Source of the DNA: Trichinella spiralis
Taxonomy: Eukaryota; Nematoda; Enoplea; Trichinellida; Trichinellidae
Direction: 5' to 3'
DNA length: 64,000 bases
Assembly (NCBI GenBank): GCA_000181795.3
Contig: CM012953.1
Location: 3,465,651-3,529,650 of the forward strand
Made by a program: the position numbers and the translations under genes. The notes under the pieces were generated by a model. The model worked only from the letters and a program-made list of their open reading frames with translations, was not told the origin of the DNA and did not search any database. The first letter of the stretch is position 1; every line of letters starts with the position of its first letter. Of this stretch, positions 47,965-61,451 are shown piece after piece.

Positions 47965-50719
47965 TGATGCTAAAAATTAAATTATAAAATGTTAAAAATT
48001 TGGGAACTATTAATTCAAATAATAATCACTACAGCTGCGACATTATTTAAACTTTGTCCAACTGTCATGCAAAAATAGAACAAGAAATTCCATTATCTGG
48101 ATCAATTGTTGAACAATTTATTTCTAAACTAATAGACTATGGTTACCAGAAATGAATTTAAGCTTTTACAAAGCAAAAAACAGTTTAATACTTCTCATAC
48201 TGTAATCACTTGATTTTCAATATGATATGATCAAAAATCTTTTATATTCAGAATATTTCAATACAAAAAAGAATATCTTGCTGAATTTCTCTTTTTATTA
48301 TAAACGTATAGCATACTTTGTACAATTTTGTTCATACATTTAATATTCAAGGAAGCTCTTATGTTAGAGTGGAAAATTTGAAAGACTGCGTGCATTCAAA
48401 GAGAGCATTACTGCGTACGCCATTTACCTCAATAACATTTATAATTCTATGGCAACAAAATCAAATCTTTACAATCTTTATTGAATATAAATTTATGGAT
48501 TTTACATAGACAAACAGTGTGAAGGTTGAATATCTTCCATTAAAAGAAAATGCAAAATTGAAGCCTTCAATCCTTTATTGCCAGTTTTGAATCTTTCATA
48601 TAAATCATCTAGTTAGTAAAGCTATGATGTATAAATATTTGGTTATATTTACATAATAGTTTTTCTTAGTTAAATTTATTATAACTTTTTTTACTAAAAC
48701 TAACATATTTTTGCTTATATTTTTAAAACAAATGTTAGGGAAAACAATGAACATTAAGTGATGTTCAGTTTTATTAGTTGTTACAGAAAGCGAATATTAT
48801 TTATATTCTGAACTCAGGCATAAGTCAGCGTATTTGTTTTACAAAAACTAGAAAATGCACCTCAAGTACGAGAGAAAATTTAATTTCTCACATTTTCTAT
48901 CGTGATTAACGGAAATGATTAAGTATCTGAGGCGCCGTAAGTTGCTAGTTATAAGTGAACCGCTTTGTGAAAATTGAAAAAGAAAACTATTTTTTTGCTA
49001 AAGCTTTAACGCAAATTTTGCACGTAAGTCAAGACCAGAACATCAAAAATGTACAAACATTCGATTTAATTTTCTATCTGATGTTTAGGCAGTCGGGGTA
49101 GCTAAACTATGAGCAGAAATGAACGTACTGATAAAAAACTGTAAATACCTTTGAATTTGTGCATTTTGATGAATGAACGATGACAACAACAATAATAAGA
49201 AAAAATTGGCAACAGTTTCTGTGCGCAAGATATAAACCAGTTCTGTAAATACCGTAACCTGCATTGTAACCTTTGGTCAGATAACGCAATATTTTCAAAA
49301 CCGAGCATTTAAATGACTGAACGAAAAATTCAAAAGTGTAATTCAAAAAAATGTTAATTCCATTTCTGGAGGTTAGTTTAACGTTTGCACAAATTTCTTC
49401 CAGAGAATTGATTGAGAATTAATTGAAATTTGTATAAGTTTCAAGTCATTTCACCTCAGATTTGCTTATATGAAAATAATGCAATGTGAAAAATTTGCTG
49501 ACGTATTCGACACGACGAATTTTCTGTACTAATTATAAAAAAGACATATATACCATTAGGCGGCCATTAGCTGCATATGTGCTGCTGATATGTTTGTTGC
49601 AAATTTCAGTCAAGTGAGAGAAACTGGAATATTTTCAACTATATGCTTAGACACAAAATTTTCTTCTTATTTCCAGCTTAGTGATTACGTCCACTGGTCG
49701 CGTCTAAAAAATTCGATCTGCTTCATTTATTTGCTGAAATATATACATATATATTGAGCAGCTTGTGGTCTGCCTCGTTTAACTGGCATCTCTTCGTGGT
49801 GTCCCAATCACCTGCTTGACATTACTCAGCTGTGAGAACTGTTCCAGTTTCTGTAACCAGCGTTTCAGGTGGGCTATTGGGGTAAATTCTTCTGGACAGC
49901 AGAACTATCCAAAATGAGGTGCATTTCCCATGCGAAGTTCAAATAGAGGAACACATACTCACGCGCTCACAAATGTAGCGTTTTCTGCGTTATCGCTGTC
50001 AGTTGTTGCTGTCCCATTTCGAGTTATCCGGCGCAACAATGAAATAATTTAAAATACTGGCAATACACAAACATACACTGATAAGATATATAGTAACCAA
50101 CACATTCACGCGTCTTCACTTAAAAGTCTCAACAAGCAACCACTACAGCTATTATTATTACGCTACGGTACGCAAAAGAAAGGAGAAAATTTATACGGAT
50201 TGTAGATCAGCTGCAACAATAGAAAAAGAAAGTTGAAGCGTTAATGTCAGCATTATGCAGTTTCAGATATATTGTGAAACAAATCTGCATTTTAGTCATT
50301 CTTTCATTCACGTATATTGTGAATCAATCAAAAAGAAGAGCAGTTTGAGTACTTGTGACAAAAACCAAATTATGAAGAGCATTGCTTTACACAGAAGATA
50401 ACAAAACCATCAATCACAATATAAACATCATTTATGTTCATGTATTTTATTGATCATTTTGAAAGATGAAGTTTGAAATAATTCTTATCACAATATACTA
50501 GGCAATCTGAATATGCTTCTCATTCCATTATGTTGTGAAACATTATTTAGAAGTATCATACATTTCTTTAAGTATAAACATTTGATAATATTTATCACAA
50601 AAGCAAATCAAGTCATATTTTTACATAAAAGCAATGATTTGTATATAAAGGTAATGCATTATATCAAAAGGTGATTGTGATTCAAGAGGAGTAACTAATT
50701 TTGGCATTCATTTCTCCAT
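47965..50719. other. Intergenic between the gypsy element and actin
   Basis: About 2.75 kb, AT-rich. It holds the right member (49562-49604) of a dispersed inverted repeat pair. No coding region, RNA gene or array recognised. Confidence 0.5.
49562..49604 (+). repeat. Dispersed repeat, right member
   Basis: Inverted counterpart of 41750-41792, with 3 mismatches in 43. Confidence 0.75.
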
Positions 50720-52032
50720 TCAGAAGCACTTCTGATGAACAATTGCGCTTCCGTGTTCTTCATAATCTTTGTAAGAAATCCACATATTTTGAAAGGCTGA
50801 CAGAGAAGCCATAATGGAACCACCAATCCAAACTGAATACTTCCGTTCAGGCGGGGTGTGAATCTTCACATTAACTGCACTAAAACAAAACCTAAGTCAC
50901 TTCCAAAAATTGTAACAGAATAATAAAGCAACCTACTCTGGTCCTAGCACTCTTAATTCTTTCGTCATTCGATGATTTATGCCTGGAAACATTGTGGATC
51001 CCCCAGACAAAATGACATTTCCATACAATTGACTACGCAAGTCTAGATCACATTTCATAATTGAGATGTTTATGGTCTCAGGAAGTCCACAACACTCTAA
51101 GCCCAACAATGATGGTTGAAATAACGCTTCTGGACAACGGAAGCGTTCACTGCCAATCTTAATAACATGTCCGTCCGGAAGTTGATATGATGTGCTCAAC
51201 CGTCTATTCATGCGCTCTGTAATGATCGCGTGTTCAAAGTCACGTGCCACAAAACAGTGCTTTTCCTTAATGTCACGAACAATTTCTCGTTCAGCTAAAC
51301 AAAACAAAGATATAAAGTGAATGACTTCATAGCCAAAACATTCAAGATTACCAGTGGTGGTGAATGAATAACCACGTTCAGTCAACAGATTTATCATATA
51401 GTTAGTTAAATCACGCCCTGCTAAATCATGGCGCAAAATTGCGTGTGGCATTGTAAACCCTTCATAAATTGGTACCGTATGACTGACTCCATCACCGCAA
51501 TCTAAAACAATGCCTGTGGTTCTGCCACTTGCATACAGTGACAAAACTGCCTGTATAGCAACATACATAGCTGGCGTTTTGAATGATTCAAACATTATCT
51601 ATAGAATAAAATAAATGTGAAGTAATGCAAAAGTAGATGAAACACATCGTTAAATATTTTTCATACCTCAATCATTTTTTCTCGATTACGCTTTGGGTTC
51701 ATAGGAGCTTCAGTTAGCAAGACCGGATGCTCTTTCGGCGCTACACGCATTTCATTGTAAAAGGTGTGATGCCACAATATTTCCATGTCATCCCAGTTGG
51801 TAACAATTCCATGTTCTATTGGATATTTTAAAGTCAATAATCCCCTCATATTCTGTGCCTCATCACCGACGTAAGATGACTTTTCTGCCATGCCAATCAA
51901 TACACCTTGATATCGTGGACGGCCAATGATCGATGGAAAAACTGAAATGGGTGCATCATCTCCTGCAAATCCAGCTTTCAACACCCCACTTCCGTTGTCA
52001 ATCACTACTGGTCTGGTAGAATCCGGATCCAT
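50720..52032 (-). CDS. Divergent actin
   Basis: Four exons on the minus strand: 51667-52032, 51352-51598, 50937-51294 and 50720-50879. They give 1131 nt and 376 residues, the normal actin length. Present are the phosphate loop ([20 protein letters not shown]), [16 protein letters not shown] with the usually methylated His, [66 protein letters not shown] and the end IVHQKCF. It is conventional actin rather than an Arp. It differs from cytoplasmic or muscle actins at sites that rarely change (LDCGDG for [18 protein letters not shown] for [24 protein letters not shown]). Intron 2 is 57 nt, in frame and stop-free. A tissue-restricted paralogue is plausible. The start is the ATG just after an acceptor (TTTACAG). 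Confidence 0.93.
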
Positions 52033-54190
52033 CTGACTGTAAAATTGCGAAGGCATAACAAATCGAAAAATAGAGGTTGGATGAATGAGAGAAATCAGGC
52101 GCCGCTGACCCAACCAAGGGAGAGAATGTAAAATGAATTAAAGTGCTGTTGTTCCTGATTAAATACAGAACTACTTTAAACCTGTCCAATCACAGGAATT
52201 TGTTATAAATTTGAAGACGTGTCTTAAAGTGATTGGTTGTTTACTGTACTGAGATTGACAAATAAAATATGAGTAATTTGAATTGAAATGAACCTGATTT
52301 GCACATTCTTCTTTTCTGATTAAAGCATGAATATGCATCAGTTATTTTGTTGATGCTGCCATCTGAACAAGAGCCATTTATTCTTTCCTTGATTTATAAA
52401 AATATAATCTCCTGGATTTCTGAAATATTTATAATTTAAAATGCTACGGTCTTTTCCAAATTTTGAATATGCTTATGCGCGGAAAAAATCGTTTTAAACG
52501 TTGAGCAGCTGAAGAAATGGAATCCATTCCGAAGATATATACTGAAAAGGCTAGCAGTTCATTTGTTCATTTAGAAACTGCTGGCCATTTTATAGGACAT
52601 CAAAAAGTTAAAAAAAAGCTATGTGCAGGAACAGTGGCAAAAGATTTCCTTCGTGCATTTCAGAATAAGTCAGCAAGCAAGCAACAATTTTCTTAGATTT
52701 TATGAACTGTTTCGTCTAATGATTGATGGTCAGAGATAAACAAAACGTTGATTCATTAAGTTGGATCAGAAAACATTACCTCTGATGATTTATGGATAGG
52801 AAATAGCAAGTATATAGAAACACAGCAACGTACAACTGCATTGAGTGTTCAGTATGCGTATGATGGAGCAGTTCTTAAAAGTTATAGCTTATCAACTTCT
52901 GTGTTCCACTACATTCTCTCTAACTTCTAATTACTCTTATTTCCTTATTTTTTTATTTATTGCGTAGTTTATGCTTTATAGTTTGTATTACTGCATATTT
53001 CAATTTACATATTTATGTTATTGTATTATAAGTATAATATTAAATGAAATATTTACCCACAGGTACTGGTAGATTCTATTTTGTGGAAAAAAATCTTATG
53101 ATTGTCACGTGAATAACACTTTAACGTATATCCGTTATAAGGAAAATACATATTATAATCACTTTGTATGTTAAATTATATCCATCCTCAAAAAGTCATA
53201 AAGCTGTATAGATTAAGCAAGATGCACAGTTTTTACGTTCCTTAAATGGATTTTTTAATGATAAAAAATGAAAAAAAATCTTGTTCAAAATTAAAATTTC
53301 AATTCAGTTTAATTTTCAGTTACTGCTTTATTCACCAAAGTATGAAAAATATAATTTTTATCAGTTATCGATCAGACTAAAATTAGCATTAAAATTCAAA
53401 ATTTTCATGGATTTTACCTAAGAAAGAAATTTGCAAACATCAAAGCATGCAAAGAAATAATTAATTAGAAACTAATTACTAATAAACTAATAATTAAATA
53501 AGAAATATAACTTTGTTATCTCAGACTGCATTGTTTGATATTTCAATTAATATTTCAAATATTAATATTAACTAATAATTAATCGATTAATTAATTAATT
53601 AATTAATATTTTGAAATTAATACTGTTACTAACTTTATAATTTTTTGGCTGATTTTCACAAGTAACAGGCATGGCGTAAGAGAGATACTATTCACATTCA
53701 GTGTTCAAATTTCTATGTTTATTAATTTTCCATTGAGAAACTGCCCATTCAAACACTTTTCCACATTTTAAACAATAAAGTAAATTTTCTTTTTCTTAAT
53801 CGAGTGAGCATTCAAAGCAGTGAATTTAATGAAATAGTGCAGAATGTGGCATCTGTTGGTAAAATGTGAAATCAGATAAAAATAAAAATAAAAACCAATT
53901 CCATGCCATGTCAAATAAAAGCCATTCCAAAATTATAAGTATGCTTTCTCGAATTTATTTTCAATTCACAGTAAAACTTGCTAATCTTGACTTATAACTT
54001 CCATTTATATAATAAAACTCAACCTTACGTAGGATGAAAAAAAGTATCTCTTATACAGGATCACGATCATTACTGTACTTATGCTTTTGTACGAAAATGT
54101 TGCAAGCGATTGCATTTCATTGAATGACAAGTTGACATCTGATAGCAATATGGCAATCGCTGCATCTCTGGACAACTTCTTGTAAAGGAT
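52033..54190. other. Intergenic, AT-rich
   Basis: Upstream of actin. It contains an (ATTA)n tract near 53577-53608 and long A/T runs. No gene recognised. Confidence 0.5.
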
Positions 54191-54920
54191 TATAGTCAGC
54201 CCTCAAAATTCACGTTGGGTGTTCAGGCGGAACCGCGAATGTCGAATTTCCGCGAATACTTGCTGCTACTGTTCATACGCCCCGCCGATGCCTTATAAGC
54301 CTACGCCATTATCTGTAAGCTGTAAGGAATAATATCACGTGCCGTCTACTGATTTGCATGCTAAATATTTATCCTGCATTTATTTTTTTACTTGTTTAGT
54401 TAAGTGCATAACAGTCCAAATCATTGCCAGAAATGGATGACCGTCCCGCGCATCTTTTTCTAAAAAATATTGTAACTATAGTATTTACTTCATGCATTAC
54501 ATGTTTACTCAAATTTTTCGCTATTCTCACGCAGTGTTGGACTGTGCAAGCAGGAAAGCGGAAATTCTGCACTTCCAGACATGTCTGGACCGGTTGATCA
54601 GTTTGGAAGAAGTGCCTGAAATCGCTGAACCGGTGCAACCGTGAGCCAACCTCCAGCTCGTAGCGCCCAGTTTCCGTGCACCTTAATGTTTTTATCTTTT
54701 TCATCTAGCATTTGTAGCAATTATTTAGCTTTCAGATAGGTTAAGTCGTTGTCACTACTGTTGTGGTGTGGGACTTCATAAGCGGAGACTTCTTTGAACT
54801 GAAGTTGCAGATCCACAGCATGCATACACAGTAGGGTCTTAAAATTTATTAGATTATTTATTAACATAGATTTATCTTTTAGGCGGTTTTGAAATCCGCG
54901 AACGTTGAGGGTGAACTATA
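54191..54920. mobile_element. Short TIR DNA transposon, probably a non-autonomous Tc1/mariner-Tigger type element
   Basis: The left end reads TATAGTCAGCCCTCAAAATT and the reverse complement of the right end reads TATAGTTCACCCTCAACGTT, followed by TTCACG and TTCGCG. The imperfect 24-bp inverted repeats begin at TA on both sides, fitting a TA target. About 730 bp lie between. The interior is more GC-rich than its surroundings and holds only fragmentary frames, so no working transposase. The right-end motif TTGAAATCCGCGA resembles sequence at 39.3 kb. Confidence 0.6.
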
Positions 54921-55667
54921 TAATTTTAAATACCGATGCTTATGATATAGGAAGCATGTATAACTGACTTGTTTTATTTTAACCTATTTTAATTTTATTT
55001 ATTATTTTAATCCAAAATACATAAATTTTTGATAATTTTCCTTTAAAATAAGAGAATGAAAAAAATTGCCACTCCTTTGCAAAATAATCAATAACAAAAT
55101 TTTCGTTGATTTTTTAATTATAAATAAAAATTAATTAAACAAACTACTGTTTTATCAGTTTAAAAGCTTTTTCTCAAATGAAAAACATTTAAATTTGTTA
55201 AATAAATGCAATTGAATATTTTAATGAAATAAAAAAAATTTATTAGTATTTGATCTTGATTATAATAATACAGTAATACTAGTATAAGTTCTCTTGTGAA
55301 ATGAGCGTTGCGGTTAAATAAATATCTCATGAATAAATGCTAGCAATGAAGCGGGCTAAATTTAGCTGTTTTCGTGTTTGAATTTTTCGTTAACAAAGCA
55401 TTATATGATGTCTGTATTAAGGATTGAGAAGATTTTTTTTCAATATTGTATCATCAGTACGGTTTTCCGGTCCTGTTGTTTTGGTGATTCATAAAACAAA
55501 TACATGACACATTCCTGGCTATCACGCTTATTATCTAAACTAGACTTGTACTCAAATAATTGACGAAGTAAATTTAACTGTACTACTGCTCTTTTGTCAG
55601 CTGTTTAATTTTTATTGCAATTTCACAGTCAGTAGTTTGTGTACAAGGCAGTGGAACAGAAGCTACG
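54921..55667. other. Upstream region of LLGL
   Basis: AT-rich. An acceptor (AATTTCACAG near 55628) shortly before the start codon suggests a 5' non-coding exon. No separate gene seen. Confidence 0.5.
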
Positions 55668-58600
55668 ATGGACCTCTTGAAATATTTGAAATCCAAAATA
55701 CCAGTCTCTCCGTCGCATGAAGCAAAAGAGCGGAGCAATGATGAATATTTCCGGTTTCGTAAAGTATAGCTAATTTATCATTTATAAATTGACAATGAGT
55801 TGGTTTTTCATTTTCAATATTATTTTTGCACAATGAAATATTTTTTCACTGTAGAGTATTTTAGTGATGTTTAAAATTTTCAAAATGCTCCGAATTAAAT
55901 AAATCTTGATTGTTTCATTGAAATGGGATGTAAAATTAATTTTTTTTTCTAATTCAAGTTCAAATTTGTTAAAATTTTCAATTTTGCACTCGATCATTTT
56001 ATCAATCGTTTTCTAGACATTTCGCATTGGTTTTCCTCAAAAGGTGACGAGTCTATTTTGCGATGAAGAAGCGAATTTCGTCGGTATTGGTACAAAATTT
56101 GGAATGGTGAAAATGTATGCATCATCGATTATTTCATCGTTTGCATTGAATGCATTTATTAATTTGTTTTTTTCCAAAATTTTTTCCAGACTTGGTTCAG
56201 GAGGAATTGATTTTGTGAACGAAATTCCAAATCAGTTGGCCATAACTCAGTTGTTTTATGTTAAAAGATCTGTGCGTGCTAAGAGCAATTTATTGTTGTT
56301 GATTTTACTGAGCTTCGTTGACAAATATTGTATTTAGCATCGTGTGGTTGCCGTTTGTGCAGATCAGAGTTTTCACCTTTTCGAAGTGAATTTTCGCGAC
56401 GGTTGCAGATATTTGGACTACATCAAAGTGTGCTCTTCGACCGGAAAGTAACTATAAAACTCACTCAACGATGGTTTATTTCAATTAATGTTTTTTTTCT
56501 TGATTTTTTTAAAATCCAGGTTGAAACAGATATCATGCTGTTGTTTGTGCATTCGAAAGAATGACGACGAATGCGTCCTTATTGGTACAGAAAGTGGTAA
56601 TGTCTATTCGTTGAACGTGTTGTCCACTTTTGAAATAACCGATTGTGTTATTTATCAAGAGATGGTTTTACCAAAGTATGTGTGGGATTATCCGATCAAC
56701 ATTAGCATTTATTTGTGTTTTGTATATATTGTTGAAAATTTCAGAATCCCGGACGATTACAAATTGAACCCAGGAGCGGTGGAAGCTTTGTCGGTTCATC
56801 CGCATTATTCAGATTTGGTGATTAAAGGTGGCAATGGAAGAAATTGTATTGTTTAATTGAAATAATTGTTGTCAGGTTTTGATTGGTTACAATCGTGGAT
56901 TGATCGCGTTGTGGGATTTTGGTCAGACGACGATCGTGAGAACGTTCGTCGCCAGCCACCAGGTACAGTGGCTGTGCTGGCATGACGAAGATCGGTCTCG
57001 TTTCGTCTCGTCGCACAGCGACGGTTCGTACAGTTTTTGGAAAGTCGACGTCGACCAGGGTCGTACTTCGTTTCCGGACAGTCGCAGCCCGTTTGGTCCG
57101 TTTCCATGCAAAGCGATCACGAAAATTCTTTGGCGACACAGTTGCAGGTGAATAACACGCGACCAGTGTTTGTTTGTTTGTTTATTTATCTGTTGTTGTT
57201 GTTGTTGTTATTTCCGACTGATAACCACAACAGACACGGTGATGATTATTTGTTTTTCGCTGGTGGAATGCCAAGGGCGGCGTGTTCCGACCGCAACGCT
57301 TTGTCTGTACAACTTAACACTCACCAAGTGGTTTTTGATTTCACCAGTCGTGTGGTCGATTTTTGCCTGTTCGACGAACCAGTACTGGACAAAGGTGACA
57401 CAGTGAAAAAAAGATGTGAAAAATTAGAATAAAATGTTTCGTATATATATATATATATACATATATCTTTTTGGATCTCTTAAGAAGAAGGGCGTGGTGA
57501 ACCGAAATTGTTGCTCGTCTTGTGCGAAGAAGAGCTGGTCGGTATTGATTTGACGGTCGACGGGTGGCCTTGTGTACGTGTACCGTATTTCAACGCTTTC
57601 CACGCCTCACCAGTGACCACTTGCTGTCACGTCAGCGATTTGGTCAGGGATTGCTTCGACGAAATTTGCCAGTATGGTCTGCGACAGAGCTTGACCACCT
57701 TCGCCCTATCCGACACCCCTTGGCCAGGCTACGAGTCTTCTTCTTCGGTGCTGGCGAAATTTCCCGACAACGAACTCGCCAATAATCCATGCTTATTAAT
57801 TACCGGGTAAGTGTTTATTATAGTGATCAAGTGATTTATTATTATTGTTATTATTATTTATGAGCATTTGTTTTTGTAAAGTCACGAAGATGGCACGGTG
57901 AAAATTTGGAACGTCAGCTGGATGGACAGTCCGTTGTTGTTCGTTTTGAACACGGCTTGCTTGTACGACAGCTACCAGGATCCGTCGGACTATTCGGATG
58001 ACGAGAACGTCTGGCCGCCGTTTCGAAAGGTATGCATATTTTTTTTAATAAATTTCCATTTTGCATATTATTCAATTTATTATCTTCTCAGGTCGGTTTG
58101 TACGATCCGTTTAGCGACGACGCCAGATTCGCCGTGCATCGCGTGTGCATGGACCGCAACACCGGCACGGTGATGGTCGGCGGTGCTGCGGGACAAGTGA
58201 CCGTATGGAACCTGGAAAGTGAAGACAAAAAGCATATCAATATTGACGTGAGAATATTCTTTTTTTTCTTCTTAAATTCGTTTATTGTTGTTTTTATTGC
58301 TTATTTTTTCACTCTCCAGTGCATTGATGTGAATTTGGTCGACGGCACGGAACATTTCGAATGGAAAGGCCATGCCAGTTTGAAAATCCGTATGGATGGG
58401 ATGCAATTTTTAGCCGGCTATCAGCCGTCGGTGGTCATTCAATGCTATCCGCCGGCTTCGATAACCGCCTGCGCAGCGAGTTATGCTTGGTCATTGTAAG
58501 TGTTCAATTTTCCCATCATCATTTTACACAAGCTGTATTGTTGCTGTTCCATCAGCTCATCTACATATATTTATAATAAATAATAATGTATTTTAGAATC

Positions 58601-60303
58601 ACTTTTGGCACAGCGCATGGTTTTGCCGTGTTCGATTGCACATCGATGCGTATTATCTACAAACGATGCACCTTAACACCGAGCGGTTGGTTATTGTCGT
58701 TGTTGTTGTTGTTGTTTACAGTTTAAATTTAAATTTAATTTCTCTCAGAAATTACGCCAGCGTTGACCGTCTCTGAAGGGACAATTTCACGGTACAAATC
58801 GTTCAAGAAATCCCTGCGCGAATCGTTCCGCCGCAAACGCAAGCCACGATCGAATCGCACATCCGAGTCTGTTTTAAAAAAGATATTTTGCATAAAATAA
58901 TGGCTAAAATAATGCTCTCGTTTGTTTGTTTCAATGCTCCAGTTGTCAGTCGAACAAGCCGAAACAGCGTGACAACGCGGAAGCGTCGACGAACAGCCAA
59001 CGATCCTACTACCATCATCATCAGCTGAGCCGGCAGGCGGCCGTCGAACGGGCCATCGAAGCTCGAAGCGAAAACAAGCAGCAGTTGAATTCGCTGGTCC
59101 GTTGCGCCACATTCGCTTCGGTCAACCTCGTCAGCGGTGGATATTTTATTTTTATTTATTTATTTGTTTGTTTGTTTTCAATTATTTGTTATCATTTGCA
59201 TTTTCAACCAGGTGTCAGCGCATCGCCGACACTTTGGATAGGCACCAACGGGGGCATGATCTTTGCCTACTTGTTGAAATTGCCGCCGAATTTTCAAGAG
59301 GAGGTGAGCTGCGTTTTGGCGAAGGAGATTCGTTTGCGCCACGCGGCGCCGGTTTTGGCCCTCTACTTCACCGACTACAGCGCTTCATCTTCGCACGGCA
59401 GGTTGAAATTGCAGCAAAACCCAAGCAGCACGGAAATGCAAAAATTGATCGTCTGCTCAGAGGAACAGATCAAGGTAGCTGCTTGCCATTCCAAATCGGA
59501 CAGTTGTTGTTGTTTCAATTGTTATTTATTTATTCATTTATTTATTTATTTGTTAGTCATTTTCTCTACCGTCGTTGAAATCTTTGAGACAAAAGTATCG
59601 TTTGACCGCTTTGGAAGGCAGTCGAATTTTGAAAACTCAACTCGTGACGTTGACGAGCAAGTCAAGTAAGCCACAGAGAGCCTCATAAGAGAGAGAGAGA
59701 GGCAGTCAATCTTGACAATCAGTTATGTTAATTTGATTACTGTTTTGTTTTCTTTTCTGAAGACCATTCTCAACGCCAGTCGTTTGTCATCGTGCTGACC
59801 AACCAAGGTACGGTCGACGCTTTTGACAGTGGCACGTTGAAAATGGCGCTCTCGGTCAAATGTATGGATTCGAATTCAATCAGCGCCATTCTGAGCACTG
59901 TGCTGACCGAAGATGGCGAAGGTTTCTACATGCTGAGCAGTTCCGAATGGCAACGCTTTTGCATCAAATGGGAAAACCGCTTCTGTTGGAGCGTCAGTCC
60001 AATTGGCGGCGGCGCTTTCGGACAACCATCTCCGGATCGGTATTCTTTGGATAATTTGCTTTATTTATTTATTTATTTATTAGATAGTTATTATTAATTT
60101 CTGTTTTTTTTGGTTTTCTAAACAGAGAAGGATCTCTGAATTCATGCCCTGAAGATAGCGACGATAGTGCACGCATTGAACAACAGCAACATGAAACAGA
60201 AGCAGCAGTCGAAGAAGAAGAAGAAATGGAATCATTACAAACTGCTTCTCCGTTGGACGTGACGGCCGATTCAATTCACGATTGCATGCCTTGCGAATGG
60301 TAG
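55668..60303 (+). CDS. LLGL1: Lethal(2) giant larvae homologue (LLGL), WD40 polarity protein
   Basis: A multi-exon plus-strand gene, first coding exon 55668-55763, last ending at the TAG at 60301. LLGL proteins hold cortical polarity together with Scribble and Dlg and are excluded from the apical domain by aPKC phosphorylation. Blocks in order include SHSDGSYSFWKVD, GPFPCKAITKILW, FFAGGMPRAAC, VFDFTSRVVDF, GHEDGTVKIWNVS, WPPFRKVGLYDPFSDDARFAV, GGAAGQVTVWNLE and ITFGTAHGFAVFDC. Then comes the basic phospho-hinge around 58780-58850 (RYKSFKKSLRESFRRKRK), with the spaced serines that aPKC targets. The C-terminal propeller follows, with LWIGTNGGMIFAYLL. The end is short and acidic. Internal exon edges between 56 and 60 kb are approximate. 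The symbol marks the family; there is one invertebrate LLGL. Confidence 0.92.
57441..57466. repeat. (TA)n microsatellite in an LLGL intron
   Basis: Perfect TA run of about 20 nt followed by CATATA. Confidence 0.85.
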
Positions 60304-61450
60304 AAAAAATTATTATTATTATTATTATTAATTGATAAGATGATAATTTATTTCTTATTGCAGATATTTTGATTGCGATTATTGCTGATTTAAAAGTGCT
60401 TTTTTCTTCGAGAAGCTTTTGCGACAATTGCTGCTATTCGAAATTTGTTAGTAGCATTTATTATTTTCTTTCTTACACACAGGCACCTTTTATTTCTCTC
60501 TCATTGCTGCTGCGTATTTTCCATTTTTGCAATTTTACAATTGTAAGATTGAATGCCGACGTTGAAATTTAAGACAAATTACAACCAACCGAAGAAATTT
60601 ATTCAATTTTAAATCAATACTACCACCACCATTAGTGCCACTGAATTTTTTTCGCTCTTTTTATTTGCCTTTTTTGTTAAAGAGAAATTAATTTTTTGCC
60701 TGTTGTCGCGCTTCACAAAATACAACAATACAGTGTTGCGTTTCCCATAGCCTACCTACACCGGACATGCCTAATATATATTTATTCATCAAAATGTGCT
60801 TGTTTAACTTTGCAAGTAAAGCATATACACATCAAGCAGTCAATTGTCTTTTTTGTTATATATTAATCATAAACATGCGCTGGAATGTTTTATTTATTGT
60901 GAACATAATTCGCAGAACAATTATTTATTTACACCTTCCTTGCGAAACAGTCTTTGTTTGCCAGTGCATTTGAAAAAGACAATTCTTCATATTCATCGCA
61001 TTATTATTATTCTGATGCATTTCGATTAGATTAATTTTATTTCATCTTTTTTTCATCCCTGCCTAATAATAATAATGATAATAATTATTCACCATCATAA
61101 ATGATAAATGACTAAATTGAAATTGCAAACAGTACAACAGCATGTTTTGAATGCGCAACAACAACAATATAATATATTTGTATAAATGGGAAAACATTAA
61201 ATACATAATAATAATAATAATAATAAAGCGTAGAAAATAGCATCGCCTATAAATCAATCACACTGATAACAAGCAATCGTACATATTTGTACATACGGCT
61301 GCATACCCAACCCCACCTCGAGAAAATAAAATCATCGACTTTACCGGTGATGGGAGAGGAAAACAAAAAAACGTCAGCAGCAATTTTTTCCTCAAATTGT
61401 CATAATTTTGTGATATATTATTATTTAAAAAAAGGCACAACAACTAGGAG
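60304..61450. other. Gap between convergent LLGL and the CLINT1-type gene
   Basis: 3' regions of both genes. It contains several ATT/AAT trinucleotide tracts (for example 60309-60332 and 61205-61227). No gene supported. Confidence 0.5.
61205..61227. repeat. (ATA)n trinucleotide repeat
   Basis: Seven or eight ATA units downstream of the CLINT1-type gene. Confidence 0.85.
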
Positions 61451-61451
61451 T

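Noticed and set aside
51295-51351. Actin read as carrying a 19-residue insertion after GYSFTTT
   Set aside because: The segment has proper GT...TTTAG ends and removing it restores exact actin sequence and a 376-residue length, so the default reading is an intron.
53577-53608. ATTA-type tract checked as a possible regulatory array
   Set aside because: Simple ATTA repetition without spacing or any associated gene; ordinary microsatellite.
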